From an uncultured Dorea sp. (GTDB lineage Bacteria; Bacillota; Clostridia; Lachnospirales; Lachnospiraceae), in contig CAJTZE010000032.1 in assembly GCA_910584265.1 (NCBI GenBank), forward strand, positions 1 to 39,513: 39,513 nucleotides of DNA, written 5' to 3'. Of the stretch, positions 14,206 to 22,299 are shown one piece after another. Below the pieces are notes generated by a model that was given only the letters and a program-made list of their open reading frames with translations, did not search any database and had not been told where the DNA came from. The number at the start of each line of letters is the position of its first letter. Within the stretch, counting starts at the first letter, position 1. The position numbers and the translations under genes are program-made.

Positions 14206-16068
14206 ATGAACGCTGCGAAAATATTAAAAACATATTTTGGTTATGATTTGTTTCGTAATGGACAGGAGGAGATAATCCGTGCTGTTTTGTCCGGCAGGGA
14301 CGCGATGGCCGTTATGCCGACAGGGGCGGGCAAGTCTCTGTGCTATCAGGTGCCGGCGCTGCTGCTTCCGGGCGTGACGCTTGTGATCTCTCCGCTGATT
14401 TCTTTGATGCAGGATCAGGTTAAGTCTTTAAATGAAGCGGGGATCCATGCCGCGTTTATCAACTCATCATTGACAGAAGCACAGATATCGAAAGCGCTTA
14501 ATCTGGCGCTTCAGGGCACCTATAAGATTATTTATGCCGCGCCTGAGAGGCTGGAAAGCGCAGGATTTATGCGGTTTGCGTTAAATGCAGAGATTTCCAT
14601 GGTTACGGTTGACGAGGCCCATTGTATTTCCCAGTGGGGACAGGATTTTCGTCCGAGTTATCTGAAAATTGTTGATTTTATAGAGCGTCTGCCTGTTAGG
14701 CCGGTGGTAAGTGCATTTACGGCAACAGCCACAAAGGAAGTCAAGGCAGATATCGAATGCATATTACGGCTCCGGAATCCAGAGATTGTTGTGACAGGGT
14801 TTGACAGAGAGAATCTGTATTACCGTGTGGAGTATGCCGCTGGAAAGCAGAAGGATGCTTTTGTTATGGATTATATTCAGAAGCATCCGAATGAAAGCGG
14901 GATCATATACTGTGCTACAAGGAAAAATGTGGATACCCTGTATGAGAATCTATTTAAGAGCGGAATCCCGGTAACCCGTTATCATGCCGGGATTGACAAT
15001 GAAACCAGGAAAAAGAATCAGGACGATTTTATTTATGACAGGGCGCAGATCGTGGCGGCCACCAATGCGTTCGGCATGGGAATTGACAAGTCGAACGTGA
15101 GGTTTGTGATTCACTATAACATGCCCCAGAGCATGGAAAATTATTATCAGGAGGCCGGGCGTGCGGGCCGTGACGGAGAGAATGCGCAGTGTATCCTGCT
15201 GTTTTCCCCGCAGGATGTGATGATCAATAAATTTCTTCTTGGAAAGAAGGAGTTTGAGGGCATGGAGGAGGAAGACATAGAATTAATCAAGGAAAGAGAT
15301 GCGGGGAGGCTTCGTGTTATGGAAGGGTACTGCAAGACCACCTCCTGCCTGCGTCGTTACATACTAGAGTATTTTGGGGAGAGAGTGAACGGATCCTGCG
15401 ATAACTGTGGGAACTGCCATCACAAATATACAGAGGCTGATATGACTGCAGATGCAAAATGGGTGATCAACTGCATTGCGGAGACCAGGGGCAGATACGG
15501 ATTGAACATTGTTCTCGGAACCCTGCTTGGGGCAAAACGTGCAAGACTCCGGGAGGTAGGAGCGGTATCGTATAAGTCATATGGAGCGTTAGAAAATAGA
15601 AGTGAAAGCGAGCTCCGCCTGCTGATCGACCATCTGCTTGCAGAAGGGTATCTGATCCAGACAGACGGGGAATACAGCGTATTGCGGATGGGAGATATCA
15701 CAAGGCTGAGGGATGAGAATACCCGGGTGATCGTGAAAAAGCTTGAGAAGAAAGATGGGCCTGCAAAGAGCAGAATAGGGAAGAAAAGAAGCACAGATGG
15801 CCTTACCAGTGCAGGATACAGGCTGTTTGAACGGCTCCGCGGGCTGCGGCTGGAAATCGCAAGAGAAGAGGCGGTGCCGCCGTATATCATTTTTAGTGAT
15901 AAGACTTTGATTGATATGTGTGTGAAGCTTCCGGAGAATAAGCGGGGCATGCTGGCTGTATCCGGCGTTGGAGAACACAAATTCCAAAAATACGGGCAGA
16001 GATTTCTGGATGAAATTGCAGAATTTAAGACGGACGCTCCAGGGACGGTTATTAGCGATGAAAATTGA
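14206..16068 (+). CDS. recQ: ATP-dependent DNA helicase RecQ
   Basis: A complete 620-residue RecQ, a 3'-5' DNA helicase in recombination repair and replication-fork processing. It shows motif 0 FGYDLFRNGQEEII, Walker A MPTGAGKS at 37-44, the DEAH box at 136-139 followed by the RecQ aromatic-rich loop (CISQWGQDFRPSY), SAFTATAT motif III, GMGIDKSNVRFVIHYNMP and QEAGRAGRDG motif VI at about 315-324. The zinc site has Cys381, Cys398, Cys401 and Cys404. A winged-helix segment and a C-terminal HRDC domain around 530-610 follow. Slightly longer than average RecQ (590-610). The start has AGGAGATAGG just upstream. Confidence 0.93.
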   Translation: MNAAKILKTYFGYDLFRNGQEEIIRAVLSGRDAMAVMPTGAGKSLCYQVPALLLPGVTLVISPLISLMQDQVKSLNEAGIHAAFINSSLTEAQISKALNLALQGTYKIIYAAPERLESAGFMRFALNAEISMVTVDEAHCISQWGQDFRPSYLKIVDFIERLPVRPVVSAFTATATKEVKADIECILRLRNPEIVVTGFDRENLYYRVEYAAGKQKDAFVMDYIQKHPNESGIIYCATRKNVDTLYENLFKSGIPVTRYHAGIDNETRKKNQDDFIYDRAQIVAATNAFGMGIDKSNVRFVIHYNMPQSMENYYQEAGRAGRDGENAQCILLFSPQDVMINKFLLGKKEFEGMEEEDIELIKERDAGRLRVMEGYCKTTSCLRRYILEYFGERVNGSCDNCGNCHHKYTEADMTADAKWVINCIAETRGRYGLNIVLGTLLGAKRARLREVGAVSYKSYGALENRSESELRLLIDHLLAEGYLIQTDGEYSVLRMGDITRLRDENTRVIVKKLEKKDGPAKSRIGKKRSTDGLTSAGYRLFERLRGLRLEIAREEAVPPYIIFSDKTLIDMCVKLPENKRGMLAVSGVGEHKFQKYGQRFLDEIAEFKTDAPGTVISDEN

Positions 16069-16128
16069 GCATAAATACGGCGGGGCAGGAAATGAAAGGC
16101 TCTGGCTGCATATAGGAGGTGAGGCAGA

Positions 16129-16506
16129 ATGCGAGGGATAGAGACAATAGGGGGACAATTTTCGGTTTGTAAGGTGGAGGATTATTCCGGGATTGATCTG
16201 AGTCGGCCTTATTTGTTCCTTGGAAAGACGGACAGGGAGAATTCTCTGGTGTGCCTGACTGATTTTGTTCCGGAGAATACACTGGAACAGGAGGACGGAT
16301 GGAAGGGCTTCTGCATAGCCGGGCAGCTGGATTTTTCCTTGATTGGTATTCTGGCACAGCTGACAAAGCTTCTTGCAGAATGCCAAATAGGTGTATTTGT
16401 TGTGTCTACCTTTGATACGGATTATGTGTTTGTAAAGGAAGAGGATTATGAGCGGGCGCTGGCTGCAATGAAAGATGCGGGATACTCTATAGAAGTAAGC
16501 AAATGA
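16129..16506 (+). CDS. ACT-domain regulatory protein (COG3603 type)
   Basis: A 125-residue protein made of two ACT-like halves: IGGQFSVCKVEDYSGIDL with FLGKTDRENSLVCLTDFVP, and GQLDFSLIGILAQLTKLLAE with GVFVVSTFDTDYVFVKEEDYERA. Proteins of this group are thought to bind amino acids as small sensors; the ligand here is unknown. ATAGGAGGTGAGG is a strong ribosome-binding site at optimal distance. Its stop lies about 40 bases before the beta-galactosidase start, so the two may share a transcript, though no functional link is evident. Confidence 0.75.
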   Translation: MRGIETIGGQFSVCKVEDYSGIDLSRPYLFLGKTDRENSLVCLTDFVPENTLEQEDGWKGFCIAGQLDFSLIGILAQLTKLLAECQIGVFVVSTFDTDYVFVKEEDYERALAAMKDAGYSIEVSK

Positions 16507-16544
16507 CCAATGGATTACAGATAAAGGAATTTATAGGAGGAGCT

Positions 16545-18575
16545 ATGGGTTACGGGAAACATGTGAAGAAGATACTTTACGGAGGAGATTACAATCCGGA
16601 GCAGTGGCCGGAGGAGGTCTGGCAGGAAGACATGCGCATGATGAAGAAGGCGCATATTAATATGGTTACTTTAAATGTGTTCAGCTGGGCGGCGCTGCAG
16701 CCGGATGAAGATACATACGATTTTGCAAAGCTTGATAAGATTATGGAGCTTGTCAGGGAGAACGGCCTGCAGGCCTGTATGGCAACTTCTACAGGGGCGC
16801 ATCCGGCTTGGATGGCGAAGCGTCATCCGGATATTCTGCGGACAGAGAACAACGGCATGAAGAGGAAGTTCGGCGGACGGCATAATTCCTGCCCGAACAG
16901 TCCGTCTTACCGCAAATACGCGCCGAGGCTTGCAAAGGAGCTTGTGCGGCGTTACAAGGATTATGACAATATCGCGGCATGGCATGTATCCAATGAATTT
17001 GGCGGGGAATGCTATTGCGAGAACTGCGGGAAGGCATTCCGGGAATGGCTGAAGGAGAAATACGGGACGATTGAAGAAGTGAACCGATGCTATAATACAT
17101 CCTTCTGGAGCCACACCTTTTATGATTGGGATGAGATTGTGCTGCCGAATTTCTTAAGCGAGCATTTTGACTATGACGGGCGGAATGTGACGATGTTTCA
17201 GGGAATTTCCCTAGATTACCGAAGATTTATGTCCGACAGTATTCTGGAATGTTTCCGTCTAGAATATGACGTGTTGAAAAGGGAGATGCCGGATACGCCG
17301 GTTACCACTAATCTGATGGGCTTTTATAAAGAGCTGGATTATCAGAAATGGGGAAAATATATGGATTTTGTGTCGTGGGACAGCTATCCGATGCCGGATA
17401 ATACCCCGGCAGAGACGGCGTTGAACCATGATCTTATGCGGGGAATCGGCGGACAGGATTCCTTTGTGCTGATGGAGCAGACTCCCAGCGTTACCAATTG
17501 GCATCCCTGCTGCCGGCTGAAGCGGCCGGGCGTTATGCGTCTTCTCAGCTATCAGGCGGCGGCTCATGGCGCAGATGCGGTTCAATTTTTCCAGATCCGC
17601 AGGACTGTGGGGGCGTGTGAGAAATTCCACGGTGCAGTGATCGATCATGCGGGAAGGGAGGATACCAGAGTGTTCCGGGAGGTCACGCAGCTTGGAGAAG
17701 AGCTGGAGCGTCTGGGAGATGTATTTCTGGACGGCAGGACGCCTGCCGAAACCGCAGTGCTGTTTGACTGGGATAACTGGTGGGCGGTTGAGTACTCTGC
17801 AGGGCCGAGTGTCAGAATGAAATATCTGGATGCGGTCAGTGACTACTATACAGCCTTGCATTCGCAGAATATCCCGGTGGATATCATCGGCGTGGAAGAA
17901 GACCTTGATAGATATAAGGTGGTGTTTGCCCCGCTCCTCTATATGACAAAAGAAGGATATGACGAGAAGCTCCGCCGGTTCGCGGCAAATGGCGGTACAC
18001 TTGTGACTACTTATTTCAGCGGGATTGTGGATGAACATGATCTGGTGCTGCCGGGCGGCTATCCGGGAAAGCTAAAGGATATACTGGGAATCTGGGTAGA
18101 AGAGCAGGATGCGCTCCCGGAAGGGGAAGCCAATGCATTTGTATATGGAGGAGAGGAATATCCGGCGGATATTTTGTGCGATATCCTGCACCTTCAGGGA
18201 GCCGGGTGTGTCAGCACCTACCAAAAAGACTTCTATCAGGGGACTCCGGTGATTACGGTGAATACTTATGGAAAGGGAAAAGCCTGGTATGTAGGAACCA
18301 GAAGCAGCCGGGGGTTTTACCAGACATTTGTCAATGATATTATCCGGGAGGCGGGCATCCGTGGTGTGATGGAGACGCCGGAAGGCGTGGAGGCCGCAGT
18401 CAGAGAAACGGAGAAGGGTGCAGTTCTTTTCCTGCTGAACCATAATGAGAAAGAGGAAGAGGTAATCTTAGAGAAGGAGTATCGGGATTTGTTGGAAAAC
18501 ACGGCCTGTCATAGCCAAGGCCGCATGGTGCTTCCGCCCAAAGGGGTTAAGCTTCTCTGGACGGAAAAGCAATAG
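16545..18575 (+). CDS. GH42 family beta-galactosidase
   Basis: A 676-residue glycoside hydrolase of family 42, cytoplasmic (no signal peptide), hydrolysing terminal beta-D-galactosides, often short galacto-oligosaccharides brought in by transporters. The TIM barrel starts at LYGGDYNPEQWPEE. The acid/base is Glu151 in WHVSNEFGGECYC and the nucleophile is Glu311 in VLMEQTPSVTNW. The zinc-site Cys residues Cys116, Cys156, Cys158 and Cys161 are all present. A trimerisation domain (ETAVLFDWDNWWA onward) and a beta-sandwich C-terminus follow. The start at 16545 is taken because TAGGAGGAGC precedes it directly; an in-frame ATG at 16503 has none. No transporter or regulator gene is adjacent, which is unusual for such a gene. 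Confidence 0.92.
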   Translation: MGYGKHVKKILYGGDYNPEQWPEEVWQEDMRMMKKAHINMVTLNVFSWAALQPDEDTYDFAKLDKIMELVRENGLQACMATSTGAHPAWMAKRHPDILRTENNGMKRKFGGRHNSCPNSPSYRKYAPRLAKELVRRYKDYDNIAAWHVSNEFGGECYCENCGKAFREWLKEKYGTIEEVNRCYNTSFWSHTFYDWDEIVLPNFLSEHFDYDGRNVTMFQGISLDYRRFMSDSILECFRLEYDVLKREMPDTPVTTNLMGFYKELDYQKWGKYMDFVSWDSYPMPDNTPAETALNHDLMRGIGGQDSFVLMEQTPSVTNWHPCCRLKRPGVMRLLSYQAAAHGADAVQFFQIRRTVGACEKFHGAVIDHAGREDTRVFREVTQLGEELERLGDVFLDGRTPAETAVLFDWDNWWAVEYSAGPSVRMKYLDAVSDYYTALHSQNIPVDIIGVEEDLDRYKVVFAPLLYMTKEGYDEKLRRFAANGGTLVTTYFSGIVDEHDLVLPGGYPGKLKDILGIWVEEQDALPEGEANAFVYGGEEYPADILCDILHLQGAGCVSTYQKDFYQGTPVITVNTYGKGKAWYVGTRSSRGFYQTFVNDIIREAGIRGVMETPEGVEAAVRETEKGAVLFLLNHNEKEEEVILEKEYRDLLENTACHSQGRMVLPPKGVKLLWTEKQ

Positions 18576-18606
18576 GCCGGGAATGCAGCCGCTGGCTGAT
18601 GGGAGC

Positions 18607-19266
18607 TTATATTGGATAGTGTTTTATCATAGACAGCAGTTTATCGGTAAATTCATTCAACCTGGCCAGTTCTCCTTCCGGTGCAGACTGAATGGCGGCG
18701 GTGACCTTCTCCTGGATATCCCGCCGCTGTTCTTTGGTAAAATCCTTTGGCAGGCAGGAGCTTTTTTCCAAAAGAAGCCACAGGAAACCGTCTTCCGCTG
18801 AAATGGGTGTCTGGTAGAGGATATTCACCAGAAGCTCGGCGGCCAGCGAGGGAATGGCGGTTTTATAGGGGATGAAATAGACTCTGCCGTTAAACAGGCT
18901 CAGCTTTGCCTTGGTGGCAAGGCCGCGGTCTGACAGCCCGGTGCCGACGGCGGTGGTAAGTGCATTCAGATGTCGGTCAGACCAGCAGCTGTTGTAGTCC
19001 TGCATGATATGCTTAAGCTCCAGTGACTCCAGTTCCTTCAAGTGCTCATAGACAGGAGCCAGATAAGCGGCGCAGTCCGCAGGAAGTTCTTTTTTCTGAA
19101 TAATCTTTAATTTTGTTCCGGCCGGTTCGATAAGGCCGGATTTCTTCATATCATGGAAAATGGCCGACAACAGGCAGGCGGCCTTGTAGTCGTCATGTCC
19201 GAATATTTTCCCTTTACCTTGTACTGCGAATAAAAAATATGCTTCCGCTGTCGTGATGTCCTTCAT
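18607..19266 (-). CDS. GPP34-like conserved protein
   Basis: A 219-residue protein, mostly helical: TTAEAYFLFAVQGKGKIFG, then CLLSAIFHDMKKSGLIEP, LAPVYEHLKELESLELKHI, a TKAKLSLFNGRVYFIPYK strand pair and LLVNILYQTPISAEDGFLWL. The layout (helical repeats plus a strand pair between two helix groups) resembles the GPP34/GOLPH3-like family of phosphoinositide-binding proteins, found also in bacteria, but the resemblance is weak and the ligand is unknown. It is convergent with the beta-galactosidase gene, with only 31 bases between the stop codons and no terminator visible. A GTAGGATT precedes the ATG. Confidence 0.45.
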   Translation of the reverse strand: MKDITTAEAYFLFAVQGKGKIFGHDDYKAACLLSAIFHDMKKSGLIEPAGTKLKIIQKKELPADCAAYLAPVYEHLKELESLELKHIMQDYNSCWSDRHLNALTTAVGTGLSDRGLATKAKLSLFNGRVYFIPYKTAIPSLAAELLVNILYQTPISAEDGFLWLLLEKSSCLPKDFTKEQRRDIQEKVTAAIQSAPEGELARLNEFTDKLLSMIKHYPI

Positions 19267-19451
19267 AATCCTACCCCGCTTCCGGTACCATGTATCCTGC
19301 TGAATTACTGATACTCGTTATATGGTATATCATATCACATACAATGTCAGAGGGGTAGCTTGAAGTTGACCGATAGATGAAATGGGTAGCTGCATGCGGG
19401 GATTTCAAAAAGAAGCTGCCGCATGAAATTTATAAAAACAAAAGGAAACGC

Positions 19452-19480
19452 TTGACAAAACTGTACCAATGCATTATTGT
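19452..19480 (+). promoter_or_regulatory. Promoter of the GntR-ABC operon
   Basis: TTGACA (19452-19457) and TATTGT (19475-19480) are separated by 17 bp, with a start expected near 19487. Confidence 0.75.
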
Positions 19481-19497
19481 ATTATTAACTTAATACA
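19478..19497. promoter_or_regulatory. Palindromic operator for the GntR-type repressor
   Basis: A perfect inverted repeat, TGTATTA-TTAACT-TAATACA, overlaps the -10 and the transcription start just before the GntR(YtrA-type) gene. This is the expected place for autorepression. The assignment to this regulator rests on position and symmetry, not on a known consensus. Confidence 0.6.
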
Positions 19498-19524
19498 ACG
19501 AAACAATTTAAGAGAGGTGATAAG

Positions 19525-19899
19525 ATGACATGGAATTTGGATAATAACATGCCGATATATTTACAATTGATGGAACGGATCCAGCGGGACATTATTTCGG
19601 GCAGATTCGGGCCGGGCGACAAGCTTCCGTCGGTGCGGGAGCTGGCAGTTGAAGCGGCGGTGAACCCTAACACGATGCAGAAGGCGCTGTCTGAGCTGGA
19701 GCGGGGAGGCTTAGTGTATTCCCAGCGTACCAGCGGACGTTTTATTACGGAGGACGAAGAATTGATAAAAGAGCTTAAGAAAGAACAGGCGGAAAAGTAT
19801 CTTGTAGAATTTATGGAGAATATGCGGAGCCTTGGATTGAAGGAAGAGGAGATACGCGCATTATTTGAAGACGCATGGAAGGGAGAGAAGAGGGCATGA
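19525..19899 (+). CDS. GntR family transcriptional regulator, YtrA subfamily
   Basis: A 124-residue repressor: N-terminal winged helix (PIYLQLMERIQRDIISG, DKLPSVRELAVEAAVNPNTM, QKALSELERGGLVYSQRTSG) and a short helical C-terminus without an effector domain, as in the YtrA subfamily. Such proteins repress adjacent ABC transporter genes until cell-envelope stress relieves them. Its stop overlaps the ATG of the ABC ATPase gene (ATGA), and a permease follows, so all three form one operon. A palindrome at 19478-19497 across its own promoter suggests autoregulation. AGAGAGGTGATA precedes the ATG. Confidence 0.9.
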   Translation: MTWNLDNNMPIYLQLMERIQRDIISGRFGPGDKLPSVRELAVEAAVNPNTMQKALSELERGGLVYSQRTSGRFITEDEELIKELKKEQAEKYLVEFMENMRSLGLKEEEIRALFEDAWKGEKRA

Positions 19900-20597
19900 A
19901 ACCGATTTTGGAATGTTATGGTTTATCAAAGACCTATGGAAATGGGCAGTGGGCTTTATCCAATTTGAATTTATCCTTGGAGAGGGGACAGATTGTTGGT
20001 CTGCTGGGGCCGAATGGGAGTGGTAAGACAACCCTGATCAAGCTGATCAATGACCTGCTGACGCCTACGGAGGGCAGTATCCAGATCAACGGGAACCTTC
20101 CGGGCGTGGAGACGAAGAAGATTGTATCCTACCTGCCGGAGCGGACTTATCTGACGCCGTCCTGGAAGGTAAGGGACCTGATCTTTTATTTTGAAGATTT
20201 CTATGAGGATTTTAGAAGGGACAGGGCACAGCAGATGCTGGAGGCATTAGGGATCGGCCTGCATGCAAGGCTGCGCACTCTGTCCAAGGGAACACGGGAG
20301 AAGGTGCAGCTTGTTATGGTGATGAGCAGGGACGCGTCGCTTTATATTCTGGATGAGCCGATCGGCGGTGTTGACCCGGCGGCAAGGGATTATATTTTGA
20401 ATACGATTCTGACGAATTATAATGAGAATGCGACGATCCTTTTGTCTACACATCTGATTTCGGATATTGAGAATATTCTGGACCGGGTAATATTCCTACA
20501 GAACGGCCAGATAGTGCTGAACGCTGCGGTAGACGAGGTACGCGTGGAGCAGAAGAAATCAGTGGATATGCTATTCAGGGAGGTATTCAGATGTTAG
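19896..20597 (+). CDS. ABC transporter ATP-binding protein
   Basis: A 233-residue ABC ATPase: Walker A GLLGPNGSGKTTL near residue 40, Q-loop region YLPERTYL, signature LSKGTREKVQL (the canonical LSGGQ is changed to LSKGT), Walker B LYILDEPIGGVDP and switch His in LLSTHLISD. LSKGxxxK is common in ATPases paired with ABC-2 type exporters and YtrA-type regulators, so the change need not mean loss of activity. It couples ATP hydrolysis to the membrane protein encoded next; substrate unknown (peptide, lipid or antibiotic export would fit the class). The start at 19896 overlaps the stop of the regulator gene. Confidence 0.9.
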   Translation: MKPILECYGLSKTYGNGQWALSNLNLSLERGQIVGLLGPNGSGKTTLIKLINDLLTPTEGSIQINGNLPGVETKKIVSYLPERTYLTPSWKVRDLIFYFEDFYEDFRRDRAQQMLEALGIGLHARLRTLSKGTREKVQLVMVMSRDASLYILDEPIGGVDPAARDYILNTILTNYNENATILLSTHLISDIENILDRVIFLQNGQIVLNAAVDEVRVEQKKSVDMLFREVFRC

Positions 20598-21403
20598 GGA
20601 AATTAATCAAATACGACTTTAAGGCGCTGAACCGATATTTAATCGCGATTCACATTATGCTGTTGATTACTGCAGCTTTGGGACGTTTCTTATTTGTGGA
20701 GAGGCTGATAAAGAATTCCGGCGGGCTGTCGGACATGGGAATGGTGATTATGACGCTTCTGATTCTGCTGTATGTGATATTATTTATGACGGCGTTGTTT
20801 GGAACACTTTTGGTGATATCAATTCACTTTTATAAGAATCTGTATTCCGACGAAGGGTATCTGACTCATACGCTTCCGGTTTCCAGGGGACGGCTATTGA
20901 TTGCCAAAACAGTTTCCGGCAGCGTATGGATGCTTATTGACGTTGTGCTGGTAATTATGAGCGTTCTCATTCTGGTCTTGTATCAGCCGATGGTGCGGGA
21001 ATTTTCGGCACACAAGGATGAGGTACTGATAGCGATGGGCTTCCCTTCTACGGTAGGATATGGTAAAATAATATCGTTAATTATAGTGCTGTTTGTGGTT
21101 TCGGCTGTTGCAAATGTAATGATGCTGTATGTATCGATTGCAGTCGGACAGCTGTTTTCCAATCACAGGGTGATGGGAGCGATCGCCGCGTATTTTAGCA
21201 TCAATACAATTTTAAGCGTGGTCAGCGGTGTAGTCGGAGCGGCATACAGTGTTTCGGTAATTACGAATGCAGTGGATGAGACCTTTATGTATCAGTTATA
21301 TTCCAAAGCGTATATATTTGGGATTGTGCTGGAACTGATTCTGGCAGTTGGATCTTATTTGGTTACCTATCTTCTGATGCAGAAGAAATTGAATCTAAAT
21401 TAG
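20591..21403 (+). CDS. ABC-2 type permease
   Basis: A 270-residue membrane protein with about six transmembrane helices: LIAIHIMLLITAALGRFLF, MGMVIMTLLILLYVILFM, SVWMLIDVVLVIMSVLILVL, a pair near residues 157-190, and a C-terminal VLELILAVGSYLVTYLLMQ. A SDEGYLTHTLPVSRGRLLIA segment between helices is typical of ABC-2 subunits, where it contacts the ATPase. Its first codons overlap the ATPase gene by seven bases, indicating translational coupling. It ends before a good terminator. Substrate unknown. Confidence 0.85.
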   Translation: MLGKLIKYDFKALNRYLIAIHIMLLITAALGRFLFVERLIKNSGGLSDMGMVIMTLLILLYVILFMTALFGTLLVISIHFYKNLYSDEGYLTHTLPVSRGRLLIAKTVSGSVWMLIDVVLVIMSVLILVLYQPMVREFSAHKDEVLIAMGFPSTVGYGKIISLIIVLFVVSAVANVMMLYVSIAVGQLFSNHRVMGAIAAYFSINTILSVVSGVVGAAYSVSVITNAVDETFMYQLYSKAYIFGIVLELILAVGSYLVTYLLMQKKLNLN

Positions 21404-21408
21404 TGTGA

Positions 21409-21462
21409 ATACTGCATTGCAGAGACTCATGGCGGCCGCTGTAATGCAGTATCTGCTTTTTT
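21409..21462 (+). terminator. Terminator of the GntR-ABC operon
   Basis: A 14-bp stem (21409-21422 with 21439-21452, one G-T pair) is followed by a T-run (21457-21462) just after the permease stop. Confidence 0.85.
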
Positions 21463-21546
21463 AAGAAAAACTTAAGGATTTACCACCAGATTTCTTATGA
21501 TTTGAGGACTATACTGAGGAATTGAAAAGGAAGAGAGGAGGGCACA

Positions 21547-22299
21547 ATGAGAAAAGTCATAGAAGTGAAGCATCTGTATAAGCTCTACCGTCTGGGAGAT
21601 GAGGTCGTCCGGGCGCTGGACGGCGTGGATTTTACCATATATAAGGGAGAGTTTTGTGCAATTGTGGGAACCTCCGGCTCAGGAAAGTCTACACTTCTTA
21701 ATATGCTGGCAGGTCTGGAACGTCCTACAAAGGGGGAGGTTATCATCAGCGGAAAGCATATTGAGAAGCTGAATGAAGAACAGCTGGTTACCTTTAGAAG
21801 GGAGCATGTGGGATTTATATTTCAGTCTTTTCATCTGCTCGGCACAATGAATGCGCTGGAGAATATTGCACTTCCATTGAGCTTCCGGGGAGTGCCGAAG
21901 AATGTCCGCATGAAAAAGGCAGAGAAGCTTCTGAAGCTGGTAAAGCTGGAAAGGCATGGAAAGCATCTGCCTACACAGATGTCCGGCGGCCAGCAGCAGC
22001 GCGTAGGCGTGGCTAGGGCTCTGGTTGTGGAGCCGGATATCATATTTGCGGATGAGCCTACGGGGAATCTGGATTCCCATACATCGGAAGAGGTTATGCA
22101 GTTAATGAAGCAGATTGTCAGGGAACAGAATATGACGCTGGTGATGGTAACTCATGATAATCATCTGGCGGAATATGCGGACAGGGTGTTCCATATCATA
22201 GACGGCAGGATCGTCAAGATTGAGGATAGACGGCGGCAGGATATGGATCCGGCAGAGAAACGAGATCACGAAAAAGGCAGGGAGGTTTTGGAATCATGA
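21547..22299 (+). CDS. ABC transporter ATP-binding protein, MacB/LolD type
   Basis: A 250-residue ATPase of the MacB/LolD/FtsE group: Walker A VGTSGSGKSTLLNMLAG, Q-loop GFIFQSFHLLGTMNALENI, signature QMSGGQQQRVGVARAL, Walker B DIIFADEPTGNLD and VTHDNHLAEYADRVFHI. All motifs are canonical. It powers an FtsX-like permease encoded two genes downstream; the class works by mechanotransmission rather than classical transport. The C-terminal 20 residues are a charged extension. AGAGAGGAGGGCAC is a strong ribosome-binding site. Its stop overlaps the next ATG, so the three genes are translationally coupled. Confidence 0.92.
   Translation: MRKVIEVKHLYKLYRLGDEVVRALDGVDFTIYKGEFCAIVGTSGSGKSTLLNMLAGLERPTKGEVIISGKHIEKLNEEQLVTFRREHVGFIFQSFHLLGTMNALENIALPLSFRGVPKNVRMKKAEKLLKLVKLERHGKHLPTQMSGGQQQRVGVARALVVEPDIIFADEPTGNLDSHTSEEVMQLMKQIVREQNMTLVMVTHDNHLAEYADRVFHIIDGRIVKIEDRRRQDMDPAEKRDHEKGREVLES

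Noticed and set aside
15420..16386. Long minus-strand frames opposite recQ
   Set aside because: Shadows of a strongly conserved helicase gene; composition reflects codon usage of the plus strand.
17259..18038. Minus-strand 259-codon frame opposite the beta-galactosidase gene
   Set aside because: Antisense of a GH42 gene with intact catalytic residues; no ribosome-binding site.
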